Of a stretch of 64,000 nucleotides of DNA, positions 7,013 through 15,316 are shown piece by piece. Position numbers and translations under genes: made by a program. The notes beneath the pieces are model-generated. The model was not told where the DNA came from. It did not search any database and worked only from the letters and a program-made list of their open reading frames with translations. The stretch comes from CAVOKN01 sp963696505. GTDB taxonomy: Bacteria > Pseudomonadota > Gammaproteobacteria > Burkholderiales > Rhodocyclaceae. How positions within the stretch are numbered: the stretch's first letter is position 1; the number at the start of each line of letters is the position of its first letter. The stretch is from positions 62,001-126,000 of the forward strand of contig CAVOKN010000006.1 in NCBI GenBank assembly GCA_963696505.1, given 5' to 3'.

Positions 7013-8776
7013 TCAGACGACCTTCACCTTCACCAGCTCGTCGCCTTCCGGATCGGTGACGTGCACCGCGCAGGCGATGCACGGGTCATAGCTGTGGATG
7101 GTGCGCAGGATCTCGATCGGCTGCTTGGGATCGTGCAGCTTGTGACCCTTCAGCGCCGCCTCGTAGGCGCCCTGCTGGCCCTGCGGATCGCGCGGACCGG
7201 CGTTCCAGGTGCTCGGCACCACCGCCTGGTAGTTGGCGATCTTGCCGTCCTCGATGACGATCCAGTGGCCCAGCGCGCCGCGCGGCGCCTCCATGAAGCC
7301 GGCGCCCCTGGCCTGCTTCGGCCAGGTGCTCGGATCCCACAGCTTCTCGTTGAAGGTCTTGAGATCGCCGGCCTTGATGTTTGCAATGAGCTGGTCGTAC
7401 ATGCCCTGCATGGCATCCACGTAAAGTTTGCAGTTCAACGTACGCGCGGCGGTGCGGCCCAGCGTGGAGTACAGCGCCTGCACCGGCACATCCAGCGTCT
7501 TGAGGGTGAAGTCCACCAGTTCCTTGGCCTGCTTGTGGCCCTTGGCGTACATCACCAGCAGGCGTGCCAGCGGCCCGACTTCGACCGCCTTGCCCTTCCA
7601 GCGCGGAGCCTTGAGCCAGGAGTAGTCCTTTTCCAGTTCCAGGTTCTTGTAGGGCGGCTTGGGACCCGTGTAGTTGAACTTGGTCTCGCCGGCGTAGGGA
7701 TGCAGGCCCGTGTCCTTGCCGCCGGCATACTCGTACCAGGAGTGGGCGATGAACTCCTGCACTTGGTCCTCGGCGTTGAGGTCGACGTCGAGTACCTTGG
7801 TCAGGTCGCGGTTCAGGATCACGCCCGCCGGAATGGCGAAACTGTCCGTGTCCCACATCTGCTTGGACGGCAGATCGCCGTAGCACATGAAGTTGCCGAG
7901 GCCTTCGCCCTGGGCACCCCAGTCCTTGTAGAAGCCGGCGATGGCCAGTGTGTCGGGCACATAGACCTGATCCACGAACTCCTGCATCTGGCGGATCACG
8001 TTCTGCACCGTCTGCAGGCCGACGACGTTGAGCGAGGTGGCGGAGTCTCCGCCGCGCGCGCCGCTGGGGTTCTGCGCCGAGTCGGAGTGCACGCTGATGG
8101 CGCAGGGAACACCGCCCACCAAGAAGTTCGGGTGCGGGTTCTTGCCGCCGAAGATGGCATGCAGCTTGACCACGTCGCGCTGCCAGGTCAGGGCCTCCAG
8201 GTAGTGCGCCACCGCCATCAGGTTCGCCTCGGGCGGCAGCTTGTAGGCCGGATGACCCCAGTAGCCGTTGGCGAAAATGCCGAGCTGGCCAGCTTCCACG
8301 AAGTTCTTGATGCGCTTCTGCACGTCGGCGAAGTAGCCGGGCGAGGACTTGGCGTACTTGGAGATGCTCTGCGCCAGCTCCGAAGTTGCCTTCGGATCGG
8401 CCTTCAGCGACGAGACCACGTCCACCCAGTCGAGCGCGTGCAGGTGGTAGAAGTGCATCACGTGGTCATGGACGTGCTGCGCCGCGATCATCAGGTTACG
8501 GATGATCTGGGCGTTGGGCGGGATCTCGTACTTGAGTGCGCTCTCGACGGAGCGGATCGATGCCATGCCGTGCACCAGGGTGCACACGCCGCAGATGCGC
8601 TGGGCGAAGGCCCAGGCGTCCCGCGGATCGCGGCCGCGCAGGATGATCTCGATGCCGCGCACCATGGTTCCCGAGCTGGACGCGCGGGTGATGACGCCGG
8701 CATCGTCGGTCTCGGCCTCTATGCGCAGGTGGCCTTCGATGCGGGTGATGGGATCAACGACTACGGTCTGTGCCAT
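7013..8776 (-). CDS. hynL: [NiFe] hydrogenase large subunit, Isp type (group 1e)
   Basis: A 587-residue catalytic subunit that splits H2 at a Ni-Fe(CN)2CO centre. The N-terminal L1 motif is RICGVC (Cys62 and Cys65) and the C-terminal L2 motif is DPCIACAVH (Cys566, Cys569, His572). A 15-residue extension, VTDPEGDELVKVKVV, follows and would be removed by the HynD protease after Ni insertion. RIEGHLRIE at the start is also diagnostic. It has no signal peptide and would be co-exported with the Tat-targeted small subunit. It is the last gene of the operon hynS-isp1-isp2-hynL, the order described for the Thiocapsa roseopersicina Hyn enzyme, where two electron-transfer genes separate the subunits. 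The gene starts 2 bp after isp2. Confidence 0.96.
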   Translation of the reverse strand: MAQTVVVDPITRIEGHLRIEAETDDAGVITRASSSGTMVRGIEIILRGRDPRDAWAFAQRICGVCTLVHGMASIRSVESALKYEIPPNAQIIRNLMIAAQHVHDHVMHFYHLHALDWVDVVSSLKADPKATSELAQSISKYAKSSPGYFADVQKRIKNFVEAGQLGIFANGYWGHPAYKLPPEANLMAVAHYLEALTWQRDVVKLHAIFGGKNPHPNFLVGGVPCAISVHSDSAQNPSGARGGDSATSLNVVGLQTVQNVIRQMQEFVDQVYVPDTLAIAGFYKDWGAQGEGLGNFMCYGDLPSKQMWDTDSFAIPAGVILNRDLTKVLDVDLNAEDQVQEFIAHSWYEYAGGKDTGLHPYAGETKFNYTGPKPPYKNLELEKDYSWLKAPRWKGKAVEVGPLARLLVMYAKGHKQAKELVDFTLKTLDVPVQALYSTLGRTAARTLNCKLYVDAMQGMYDQLIANIKAGDLKTFNEKLWDPSTWPKQARGAGFMEAPRGALGHWIVIEDGKIANYQAVVPSTWNAGPRDPQGQQGAYEAALKGHKLHDPKQPIEILRTIHSYDPCIACAVHVTDPEGDELVKVKVV

Positions 8777-8778
8777 GT

Positions 8779-10140
8779 TTAAGCCTCTACCAGATTGTCA
8801 GCGACCAGCTCGAGCAAGCTGTGCAGTTTCTTGTCCCAGTGGAAGTGTGCCTGGCTGTCGTCGAAGGTCAGCCGGCAGTTGGAGCAGCTCGACACCAGCA
8901 TTTCGGCGCCTGTGTCCTCCACCTGCTTCATCTTGATCTGGAACGACTTGTAGCGCGTCGCGTCGGCCCGGTGGATGGTCACCACCCCGCCGCCGCCGCC
9001 GCAGCACCAGTTCATCCCACCCTCGGACGACATCTCCCTCAGCTCCACCCCCATGCCGGCCAGCGCATCCCGCGGCGCGTGGGTCGCGCCACCGCGACGC
9101 GAGACCTGGCAGGGATCGTGGAAGGTGACCGACTTGCCGATGGGCTTGACCTTGAGCTTGCCGCTCTTGATGTGCTCGCCGAGGAATTCGGAGATGTGGC
9201 GCACCTTGAAGGGCAGTTCCTTGCCGTAGATGTTGGCGCCCTGCCAGCGCATCGCGCCGTAGGCGTGGCCGCATTCCGGCAGGATCAGCAGTTCGGCGCC
9301 GGCAGAAATGGCGGCATTGATGAGCTTCATGCTCATGTCCTTCTGCCACTGCAGGTTTCCGGACAGCAGACCGAAGTTGGTGGCCTCGTAGCCGTCGGAG
9401 CGGAAGGTCCAGTCGAGCTTGAGATGGTTCAGGATCCTGGCGGTGGCAACGATCGACTCGGGATACTTCATGATCTCGATCGAGGACATGGCGCAGATGA
9501 CCTTGGCCTTGGGCTTGTCCATCGGGATCTCGACCTCGTTGTCGTCGGCCAGCCACTCGACGCGGTCCTTGAACACCTTGGGCGTGGCGCCCAGCGGGCT
9601 GCCCTCGTTCTCGGCGCGCTCCGCCACCGAATGCAGTTCGTGGGGCACCAGGCCGGCGTGAAACATTGCATGACGCGCCTGGGCCACCAGCGCGGCGATG
9701 TCGATGCCCATGGGGCAGGCCATGGTGCAGCGCCCGCACATGGTGCAGGTGTCGTAGATCAGCTCCTGCCATTCCAGCAGTTCGTCCACCGTCACCGAGC
9801 GCTTCAGACCCAGGGCCTTGTAGAACAGCGCAAACGGACCAGCCTCACGCTTGTACGCCTGCTTGAAGGGCTCCAGCTTCCAGATCGGCGTCAGGCGCGG
9901 ATCCTCGGTCGCCGCATAGAAATGGCAGGCCTGGGCGCACATGCCGCAGTGGATGCAGGATTCCATGTAGATCGCCGAGGTGCGGCCAAAATCCTTGATG
10001 AAGTTCTTCATCGCGATTTCGACGCGCTGCGCATCGGGCATGCTTCCCTGCTTGTCGGCGCGCACCGCGGGCTTCTTCAGGCGGTGAATCGTGCCCTCCG
10101 TATCCAGGGGATGGGCGACATTGACGTCGGCGGGGCTCAT
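8779..10140 (-). CDS. isp2: Isp2: HdrD-like Fe-S electron transfer protein
   Basis: A 453-residue cytosolic protein related to heterodisulfide reductase subunit D and GlpC. Two [4Fe-4S] ferredoxin motifs are visible: CIHCGMCAQAC (Cys62, 65, 68, 72) and CTMCGRCTMACP (Cys132, 135, 138, 142). The C-terminal half has CCG-type signatures (LPECGHA, FHDPC, MNWCCGGGGGV, SSCSNCRLTF), which in HdrD bind a noncubane cluster. In Isp hydrogenases this protein is thought to carry electrons between the membrane cytochrome Isp1 and a cytoplasmic partner. It overlaps isp1 by 4 bp. A close paralogue sits at 13952-15316. Confidence 0.92.
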   Translation of the reverse strand: MSPADVNVAHPLDTEGTIHRLKKPAVRADKQGSMPDAQRVEIAMKNFIKDFGRTSAIYMESCIHCGMCAQACHFYAATEDPRLTPIWKLEPFKQAYKREAGPFALFYKALGLKRSVTVDELLEWQELIYDTCTMCGRCTMACPMGIDIAALVAQARHAMFHAGLVPHELHSVAERAENEGSPLGATPKVFKDRVEWLADDNEVEIPMDKPKAKVICAMSSIEIMKYPESIVATARILNHLKLDWTFRSDGYEATNFGLLSGNLQWQKDMSMKLINAAISAGAELLILPECGHAYGAMRWQGANIYGKELPFKVRHISEFLGEHIKSGKLKVKPIGKSVTFHDPCQVSRRGGATHAPRDALAGMGVELREMSSEGGMNWCCGGGGGVVTIHRADATRYKSFQIKMKQVEDTGAEMLVSSCSNCRLTFDDSQAHFHWDKKLHSLLELVADNLVEA

Positions 10141-10796
10141 ATCGTCGCTCCTTTCCGTGCGAAGGCGGCACCGGTGACGCCGCGGGAAACGAAGACCATG
10201 AAGGTGTGCATCAGCTTGCCGAAGGGCAGCCAGATGAACAGCAGTTCCACCGTCAGGATGTGGATCGCCAGCAGCGTCTCGTAGCGCGCGCCGACGTGGG
10301 CCGTCGCGAGCAATCCGGTGACGATCGGCGCGGTGGTCACCAGCCAGCTGAAATAGTCATCGAAGTTCGACAGCATCCGCTTCACCGGCGTCATGATCCT
10401 TTGCAACAGCAGGGCGAACAGCGCCGCCACCGTCACCGCCCCGATGAAGAAGACCACGCCGTTCGGCAGGTTGGGCCAGGACAGGCCGGTCAGCGACTTG
10501 ATGAACAGGATGTGGGGCAGGAAGAAGAACACCACGATGAACAGACCGATGTGAAACACGTAACCCAGGGCAAGGTCGAGCACCGAGCCGCGCACGAACT
10601 CGGCCTTGGGCCACATGCGGGTCATGATCATCTTCATCGCACCACCGAAGCCGCCCGGTCCGCGCGCCTCCGAGAAGTCAGGCTTCTTTTTCAGCAGCAG
10701 GACGCCGACCAGACGCCACGCCACGCCGAACACCAGGATCACCAGCGACCATTGCAGGGCCGGACCCCGGGCAAAATCGAGCAGATCCATGTTCAT
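10137..10796 (-). CDS. isp1: Isp1: NarI-like membrane cytochrome b
   Basis: A 219-residue integral membrane protein, MNMDLLDFARGPALQWSLVILVFG..., with about five hydrophobic helices and the nitrate-reductase-gamma pattern (YVFHIGLFIVVFFFLPHILF, SNFDDYFSWLVTTAPIVTGLLA, ILTVELLFIWLPFGKLMHTF). Conserved His residues in these helices would bind haem b. It connects the periplasmic hydrogenase to the quinone pool and to Isp2. The ATG at 10796 was chosen because it overlaps the hynS stop by 4 bp (ATGA); a second ATG two codons later is possible. A paralogue lies at 15313-15969. Confidence 0.92.
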   Translation of the reverse strand: MNMDLLDFARGPALQWSLVILVFGVAWRLVGVLLLKKKPDFSEARGPGGFGGAMKMIMTRMWPKAEFVRGSVLDLALGYVFHIGLFIVVFFFLPHILFIKSLTGLSWPNLPNGVVFFIGAVTVAALFALLLQRIMTPVKRMLSNFDDYFSWLVTTAPIVTGLLATAHVGARYETLLAIHILTVELLFIWLPFGKLMHTFMVFVSRGVTGAAFARKGATI

Positions 10797-11854
10797 TTTC
10801 CTCCGGTAACCTTGTCCTGCTTGGCGCGCGACAGCATCGCGGCGCCAGCGCCAATTGCCGCACCGATGGCGGCCGCGCCAGCGATGGTGCTGGCCTTGCT
10901 CAGTTCGCCGGCGGACAGAGGCCTGTAGAAGCCGCCCTTGTCCCAGAAGCCCGGTTCGGAGCAGCCCAGGCAGCCGTGCCCCGACTCGATCGGGAAGCTC
11001 GTGCCCTGGTTCCACTTGGTCGTGGCGCAGGCGTTGTAGGTGATCGGCCCCTTGCAGCCCAGTTCGTAGAGGCACCAGCCGCTGCGGGCACCTTCGTCGT
11101 CGAAGGTCTTGGCGAACTTGCCCTGCTCGTAGAACGGGCGGCGATAGCAGCGGTCGTGGATGGTCTCGCCGAAGAAGACCTTTGGCCGGCCCAGGTGATC
11201 CAGGTCGGGCAGCTTGCCGAAGGTCAGCACGTGGGCGAGCACGCCGGTCATGACGACCGGGATGGGCGGGCAGCCCGGCACGTTGATCACCGGTTTGTCC
11301 TTGACCAGATCGGCCACGGAACGGGCGCCGGTGGGATTGGGCTTGGCCATGGGCAGGCCGCCGAAGGCCGCGCAGCTGCCGACCGCAACGATGGCAAAGG
11401 CATCCTTCGCCGCTTCCATCAGCATCTCGTAATTGCTGATTCCAGCAATGGTCGAGTAGTGCTCGGTTTCCTTGCCGGGAATCGAGCCATCCACGATCAA
11501 CAGGTATTTGCCTTTGTGGGCCTTCATCGCCTGCTCGCGTGCATGCTCGGCAGCGTCGCCGGATGCCGCCTGAAGCGTGTGGTGGTAGTCGAGGGAAACG
11601 AGATCGAAGATCAGGTTCTCGAGGGTCGGCGAATGGGAGCGCGTAATCGACTCGGTGCAGCCCGTGCATTCCTGGAACGAGAGCCAGATCACGGACTGGC
11701 GCTGCGCCTTCGCCAGGGCCTCGGCCATGGCAGGGGCCACCCCGGGCGGCAGCGCCATGGTCGATGCCAATGCACTACAGAACTTGAGAAACGCGCGGCG
11801 GCTTACGCCGCGCTCGGCAAGCGCCTCGCCTACCGTTCGCAGACTGCCTGACAT
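10793..11854 (-). CDS. hynS: [NiFe] hydrogenase small subunit, Isp type
   Basis: A 353-residue small subunit holding three Fe-S clusters. The N-terminus has a Tat signal (SRRAFLKF, Arg19-Arg20, then a hydrophobic stretch ending PAMAEA), so the folded dimer goes to the periplasm. Cluster ligands are visible in SFQECTGCTES (Cys63, Cys66), AVGSCAAFGG, VPGCPP, HDRCYRR, WCLYELGCKGP and HGCLGCSEPGFWD. A C-terminal hydrophobic segment (IAGAAAIGAAIGAGAAML) would anchor it. It is the first gene of the operon. An FNR-type palindrome lies 80 bp upstream of the ATG, and a ribosome-binding site AAGAAAGGAAGG precedes it. Confidence 0.96.
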   Translation of the reverse strand: MSGSLRTVGEALAERGVSRRAFLKFCSALASTMALPPGVAPAMAEALAKAQRQSVIWLSFQECTGCTESITRSHSPTLENLIFDLVSLDYHHTLQAASGDAAEHAREQAMKAHKGKYLLIVDGSIPGKETEHYSTIAGISNYEMLMEAAKDAFAIVAVGSCAAFGGLPMAKPNPTGARSVADLVKDKPVINVPGCPPIPVVMTGVLAHVLTFGKLPDLDHLGRPKVFFGETIHDRCYRRPFYEQGKFAKTFDDEGARSGWCLYELGCKGPITYNACATTKWNQGTSFPIESGHGCLGCSEPGFWDKGGFYRPLSAGELSKASTIAGAAAIGAAIGAGAAMLSRAKQDKVTGGK

Positions 11855-11934
11855 CGAAACCTTCCTTTCTTCTTGAGTCCGGCCGAGTCGGAAAATCCGA
11901 CCCCGCGAATGTATTGGTCTATAAGCAAATGTTT

Positions 11935-11948
11935 CTGATCAAGATCAA
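11935..11948. promoter_or_regulatory. FNR/ANR-type box upstream of the hydrogenase operon
   Basis: On the minus strand the site reads TTGAT CTTG ATCAG, matching the FNR consensus TTGATnnnnATCAA at 9 of 10 positions. It ends 80 bp before the hynS start codon. A TACATT element lies about 30 bp downstream of the site centre, the spacing expected for a class II FNR-activated promoter. This predicts induction under oxygen limitation. Confidence 0.7.
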
Positions 11949-12007
11949 ACTTGGCGCACTTAAGCGCTTATGGTTGCGGCGTCGCAACACACATTCCGTA
12001 ATCCTTC

Positions 12008-12504
12008 TAGATATGGGAGTTGGGCTATAGCTGCAAGCGAATCGAGACCAAAGAAGCTCGGCCGATCATCCGGATCGAGACCAGCAGTTCAACTATATCA
12101 ATGAGCAAGCAACTGCATTCCAGCATCAGAGCAACCGGCATTTCGGTGGATACGAAGAAGAAGGAACTGGTGGGCGAGTTCAAGAATGCAGGCCAGGAAT
12201 GGCGGCCGAAGGGCGCTCCTGTGCAAGTACAAGGGCATGACTTTCCTGACCCACAATTAGGCAAGGCAAACCCCTATGGGGTGTACGATCAAATTGCCAA
12301 TGTCGGCTGGGTGAGCGTCGGCACGGATCACGACACCTCAGAATTCGCAGTGGAAAGCATTCGCCGCTGGTGGAACACATGGGGCGCGCGCGCTATCCGG
12401 ACGCCACCGAACTCTTGATTACCGCAGATGGCGGAGGAAGTAACGGCTACCGGGTTCGCCTGTGGAAGGTTGCACTGCAAAGGTTCGCAAAGAGAGGAAC
12501 TTAG
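12008..12504 (+). pseudogene. decayed ISAzo13-type transposase fragment
   Basis: Conserved ISAzo13 transposase stretches occur in order but in changing frames: LGYS, then LQANRDQRSSADHPDRDQQFNYIN, then ISVDTKKKELVGEFKN with WRPKGAPVQVQGHDFPDP and GWVSVGTDHDTSEFAVESIRRWW, then RYPDATELLITADGGGSNG with RVRLWKV. At least three frameshifts separate these blocks. Both ends are missing: the N-terminal helical domain before 12008, and the last part after LQRFAKRGT, which ends at a TAG. The two catalytic acidic regions DTKKKE and ITADGGGSN survive. It is an inactive relic between the hydrogenase and maturation operons. Family assignment is from recalled motifs. Confidence 0.8.
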
Positions 12505-12540
12505 TGGAAGTAACCAGTGCCACGCTTTCGCAGTGCAACA

Positions 12541-12957
12541 TCAGGACGTCCCCCACGAGGTGGCCAGCACGCTGCGCAGACGCATCAGGCCCGCCTCCAT
12601 GTCCTCGGGCTGGCTGGCCAGAATCTCCGGCACGCGGGTCACCTCGATGAACTCGGCCGCAACATTGCCGTCCTCGTTGCGGTGGGTGACCCACCACACT
12701 CCATGGAATGCCGTTTCCCTGACACTCGATTCGCCGCCTGCATCAATCGTCGCGCTCACCTCGCCAGATCCCAGCACCCCGGCCAGGACTTCGAAATCGG
12801 CCGGGGACATGGGCAGCCCCTTGAGGTCGATCACGCCGGTCTCGCCGGTTGCGACGAGATGCTCAAGCAGACTCTCGATTTCGCGCAGCACCGCGTGGGC
12901 ATTGGCCGCTCCCAGCGAATCCACCACCTTGACGCCGATGTCCTTGAGTCCGCTCAT
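12541..12957 (-). CDS. hupH: HupH-family hydrogenase maturation protein
   Basis: A 138-residue protein whose core (LREIESLLEHLVATGETGVIDLKGLPMSPADFEVL and RETAFHGVWWVTHRNEDGN with FIEVTRVPEILASQPEDMEAGLMRL) matches the C-terminal domain of HupH/HyaF-like proteins, which help assemble the Fe-S clusters of the hydrogenase small subunit. Typical HupH is about 280 aa, so this is the single-domain form. The ATG at 12957 overlaps the protease stop by 4 bp; the frame extends upstream but that part reads as Gly-rich noise. It is the last gene of hypC-hynD-hupH. Confidence 0.85.
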   Translation of the reverse strand: MSGLKDIGVKVVDSLGAANAHAVLREIESLLEHLVATGETGVIDLKGLPMSPADFEVLAGVLGSGEVSATIDAGGESSVRETAFHGVWWVTHRNEDGNVAAEFIEVTRVPEILASQPEDMEAGLMRLRSVLATSWGTS

Positions 12958-13451
12958 GCTTGCCACTTCGCTATCAGTTGTTCCACCGTTGAACAGGCCG
13001 TTTCCAGCGCCGCCGCCACCGGTGGCGACAGTTCCTGCCCCCAATCGACCTCCTGCGGCTGGATCGCCACCAGTGCCCGCTGCGGCGGCAACAGTCCCTC
13101 CAGCAGGGCCACCGCCATCAGATCGATCAGGGCGACCTCATGCACGCTGCGCTTGCGGTTGGAGCCGAGGAAACGGTCCATCTCGTCGCCCTCGTACATC
13201 GCAAGGGTGCCCGGAGCCTGCCCCATCTCGGCGGCATCGATGACGATCAGGCTGCCGTGCTCGGCGATCGGCGCGGCGAGCGAGAAACTCATCGTCCCGC
13301 CGTCCATGAATTCGAGATCGTCGCGCTGCCCCAGCCGTTCCTCGAGGGCCTGCATGACGCGCACGCCCACCCCCTCGTCCGTCAGCAGGGTGTTGCCGAT
13401 GCCGAGGATAAGAATGCGGGCCGGTGACTGGAACTCGCCGCTAGCAGCCAT
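12954..13451 (-). CDS. hynD: hydrogenase maturation endopeptidase
   Basis: A 165-residue protease of the HycI/HybD/HupD family, which removes the C-terminal tail of the large subunit after nickel insertion. Nickel-sensing ligands are visible: Glu in GIGNTLLTDEGVGVRV, Asp in LIVIDAAEMGQAPG and His in KRSVHEVALIDLM. The substrate is most likely HynL, whose DPCIACAVH motif is followed by a 15-residue tail. It starts 4 bp after hypC and overlaps hupH by 4 bp. The genes hypA, B, D, E and F are not in this window. Confidence 0.93.
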   Translation of the reverse strand: MAASGEFQSPARILILGIGNTLLTDEGVGVRVMQALEERLGQRDDLEFMDGGTMSFSLAAPIAEHGSLIVIDAAEMGQAPGTLAMYEGDEMDRFLGSNRKRSVHEVALIDLMAVALLEGLLPPQRALVAIQPQEVDWGQELSPPVAAALETACSTVEQLIAKWQA

Positions 13452-13455
13452 CGGC

Positions 13456-13761
13456 TCAGTCCCTTTCCGGAACCAGGCCCGCGGGAAGGGTCGGAACCCT
13501 GCCTGCCAGATCGGCGAAGTGGCGATCGAAATCCGTTTCCCCGGCCTCTACCGCCAGCAGGGCATCGAGTCCGGCGTCGATCTGCGCCGCCTGTTCCTCG
13601 TCGAGAAGCTCGCGAGCGGTGCCCAGAGCGACGTGCAGCCACTGGCCCGGCGCTACATCGCCTACCAGCAGCAGGTTGACCTCCTCGCGGCGGCCGCGCC
13701 CTTCGCACAGCGCCGTGAATCCGTTCGACTGGAGGACCTTCATGGGAATGCCGAGGCACAT
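13456..13761 (-). CDS. hypC: HypC/HupF hydrogenase assembly chaperone
   Basis: A 101-residue protein starting MCLGIPMKVLQ with the invariant Cys2 that holds the Fe(CN)2CO precursor and contacts the large subunit. Internal family motifs are EEVNLLLVGDVAPGQWLHVALGTARELLDEEQA, in the HypC pattern (DVxxGDYVLVHVGxAxxxLDEEEA). It is the first gene of the maturation operon, transcribed away from the isp2 paralogue. An FNR-like palindrome lies 81 bp upstream of the start codon. Confidence 0.93.
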   Translation of the reverse strand: MCLGIPMKVLQSNGFTALCEGRGRREEVNLLLVGDVAPGQWLHVALGTARELLDEEQAAQIDAGLDALLAVEAGETDFDRHFADLAGRVPTLPAGLVPERD

Positions 13762-13842
13762 GTTTCGTGAGCGCCAGAAAGGCGGTAGTTACGAGACCCG
13801 CGATTTATAAGGAATCGCTTAGGCTTTGGGAAGCGCGGAAGG

Positions 13843-13856
13843 TTGACCTAGCTCAA
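13843..13856. promoter_or_regulatory. FNR/ANR-like box upstream of the maturation operon
   Basis: TTGAC CTAG CTCAA keeps both TTGA/TCAA half-sites of the FNR consensus; only the inner T/A pair is changed. It ends 81 bp before the hypC start codon, nearly the same distance as the site before hynS (80 bp). Shared site and spacing imply that both operons respond to the same CRP/FNR-family regulator. Confidence 0.6.
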
Positions 13857-13907
13857 TACTTCGGCGAATCGCGACTGACCGCAGGGACCGAGCCCGCCCT
13901 GCCCCAC

Positions 13908-13928
13908 CGGCGGCGGCAGGCGCCGCCG
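13908..13928 (-). terminator. GC-rich hairpin after the isp2-like gene
   Basis: CGGCGGCG and CGCCGCCG form a perfect 8-bp stem around a 5-base loop, 23 bp beyond the stop of the HdrD-like gene. There is no U-run, so it may be only a weak or Rho-assisted terminator separating this operon from the hypC promoter. Confidence 0.35.
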
Positions 13929-13951
13929 CACCTGCCTCCAGCGCGGCGCTT

Positions 13952-15316
13952 TCAGTCTGCCAACTGGTCGGCGACCATTTCCAGCAGGCTGTGCATGGTC
14001 TTGTCCCACTTGAAGTGGGCCTGGCCGTCGTCGAAGGTCTGGCGGCAGTTGGAGCAGCTCGTCAGCGGAATCTCCGCGCCGGTGGCCTCGATCTGCCGCA
14101 TCTTCATCTGGAACACGGCGTAGCGCGTCTCGTCGGCCCGATGGATGGTCACCACCCCGCCGCCACCGCCACAGCACCAGTTCATGTCGCCATGGCCGCC
14201 CGGCATCTCGTGCAGGTCGACGCCCAGCGCCGCCATGACGTCCCGCGGCGCATTCGGCACGCCGCCGCGGCGCGAGACCTGACAGGGATCGTGGAAGGTG
14301 ACGGATTTCTTCAGCGGTTTCACCTTGATGCGTCCGCTGCGGATGTTGTCGGCGAGAAACTCCGAGATGTGCAACACCTCGAAGGGCAGCGGCTTGCCGT
14401 ACATGTTGGCGCCCATCCAGCGCAGCGCGCCGTAGGCGTGGCCGCATTCCGGCAGGATCAGGGTCTTGGCGCCGCAGGCGATCGCGGCGTTGATCACCTT
14501 CATGCTCATGTCTTTCTGCCACTGCAGGTTGCCGGACAGCAGGCCGAAATTGGTGGCCTCGTAGCCGTCGGAGCGCAGCGTCCAGTCGAAGCCGCCGTGG
14601 TTGAGGATCTTCGCCGTGGCGACGATCGACTCCGGGAACTTCATGATCTCGATCGAGGACATGGCGATGATGATGTCCGCCTTGGCCTTGTCCATGTGAA
14701 TCTCGACCTCGTGGTCGTCGGCCAGCCACTCGCAGCGCTCCTTGAGCACCTTGGCTGTCGCACCCAGCGGGCTGCCCTCGCGCTCGGCGCGTTCGGCCAC
14801 GGCATGCAGTTCGTGGGGCACCAATCCGGCCTGGAACATGGCGTGGCGTGCCTGGCCAACGAGGCTGGCGATGTCGATGCCCATCGGGCACACCAGGGTG
14901 CAGCGGCCGCACATGGTGCAGCTGTCGTAGATCAGCTCCTGCCAGTCTTCCAGTTCCTCCAGCGTCACCTCGGGTTTGAGGTTGAAGGTCTTGTAGAACC
15001 AGCGGAAGGGGCTCGCCTCGCGCTTGTACACCTGCTTGAAGGGCTCCAGCTTCCAGATCGGCGTGTAGCGCGCGTCGCCAGTGGCGACGTAGTAGTGGCA
15101 GGCCTCGGCACACTTGCCGCAGTGGATGCAGGACTCCATGTAGGCCGCCAGCGGCCGGCTGAAGTCCTTGGCAAAATTCTGCAATGCGATATTGACCCGC
15201 TCCGCATCGCCCATCTCGCCCTGGCGGTCAACGCGCCGCTCGGGCTTCTTGATCGAGAAGCGCGGCGCTTCCAGTTCGATCGGATGAACCTGATCGGCTT
15301 CGATGTGCATCGTCAT
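13952..15316 (-). CDS. second HdrD/Isp2-like Fe-S protein
   Basis: A 454-residue paralogue of Isp2 with the same two ferredoxin motifs (CIHCGKCAEAC and CTMCGRCTLVCP) and the same C-terminal CCG region (LPECGHA, FHDPC, MNWCCGGGGGV, SCSNCRQTF). Long blocks are identical or nearly so to the copy at 8779-10140, for example LRSDGYEATNFGLLSGN and WQKDMSMK, so a duplication is evident. It is the last gene of a three-gene operon behind a formate-dehydrogenase-type cytochrome b and a NarI-like protein. The ATG at 15316 overlaps the upstream stop by 4 bp. No hydrogenase or dehydrogenase catalytic subunit adjoins it, so its electron donor is unknown. Confidence 0.92.
   Translation of the reverse strand: MTMHIEADQVHPIELEAPRFSIKKPERRVDRQGEMGDAERVNIALQNFAKDFSRPLAAYMESCIHCGKCAEACHYYVATGDARYTPIWKLEPFKQVYKREASPFRWFYKTFNLKPEVTLEELEDWQELIYDSCTMCGRCTLVCPMGIDIASLVGQARHAMFQAGLVPHELHAVAERAEREGSPLGATAKVLKERCEWLADDHEVEIHMDKAKADIIIAMSSIEIMKFPESIVATAKILNHGGFDWTLRSDGYEATNFGLLSGNLQWQKDMSMKVINAAIACGAKTLILPECGHAYGALRWMGANMYGKPLPFEVLHISEFLADNIRSGRIKVKPLKKSVTFHDPCQVSRRGGVPNAPRDVMAALGVDLHEMPGGHGDMNWCCGGGGGVVTIHRADETRYAVFQMKMRQIEATGAEIPLTSCSNCRQTFDDGQAHFKWDKTMHSLLEMVADQLAD

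Noticed and set aside
11855..11934. sigma54 (-24/-12) promoter for the hydrogenase operon
   Set aside because: No GG-N10-GC element of good quality was found between the FNR site and the start codon; the class II FNR arrangement explains the region better.
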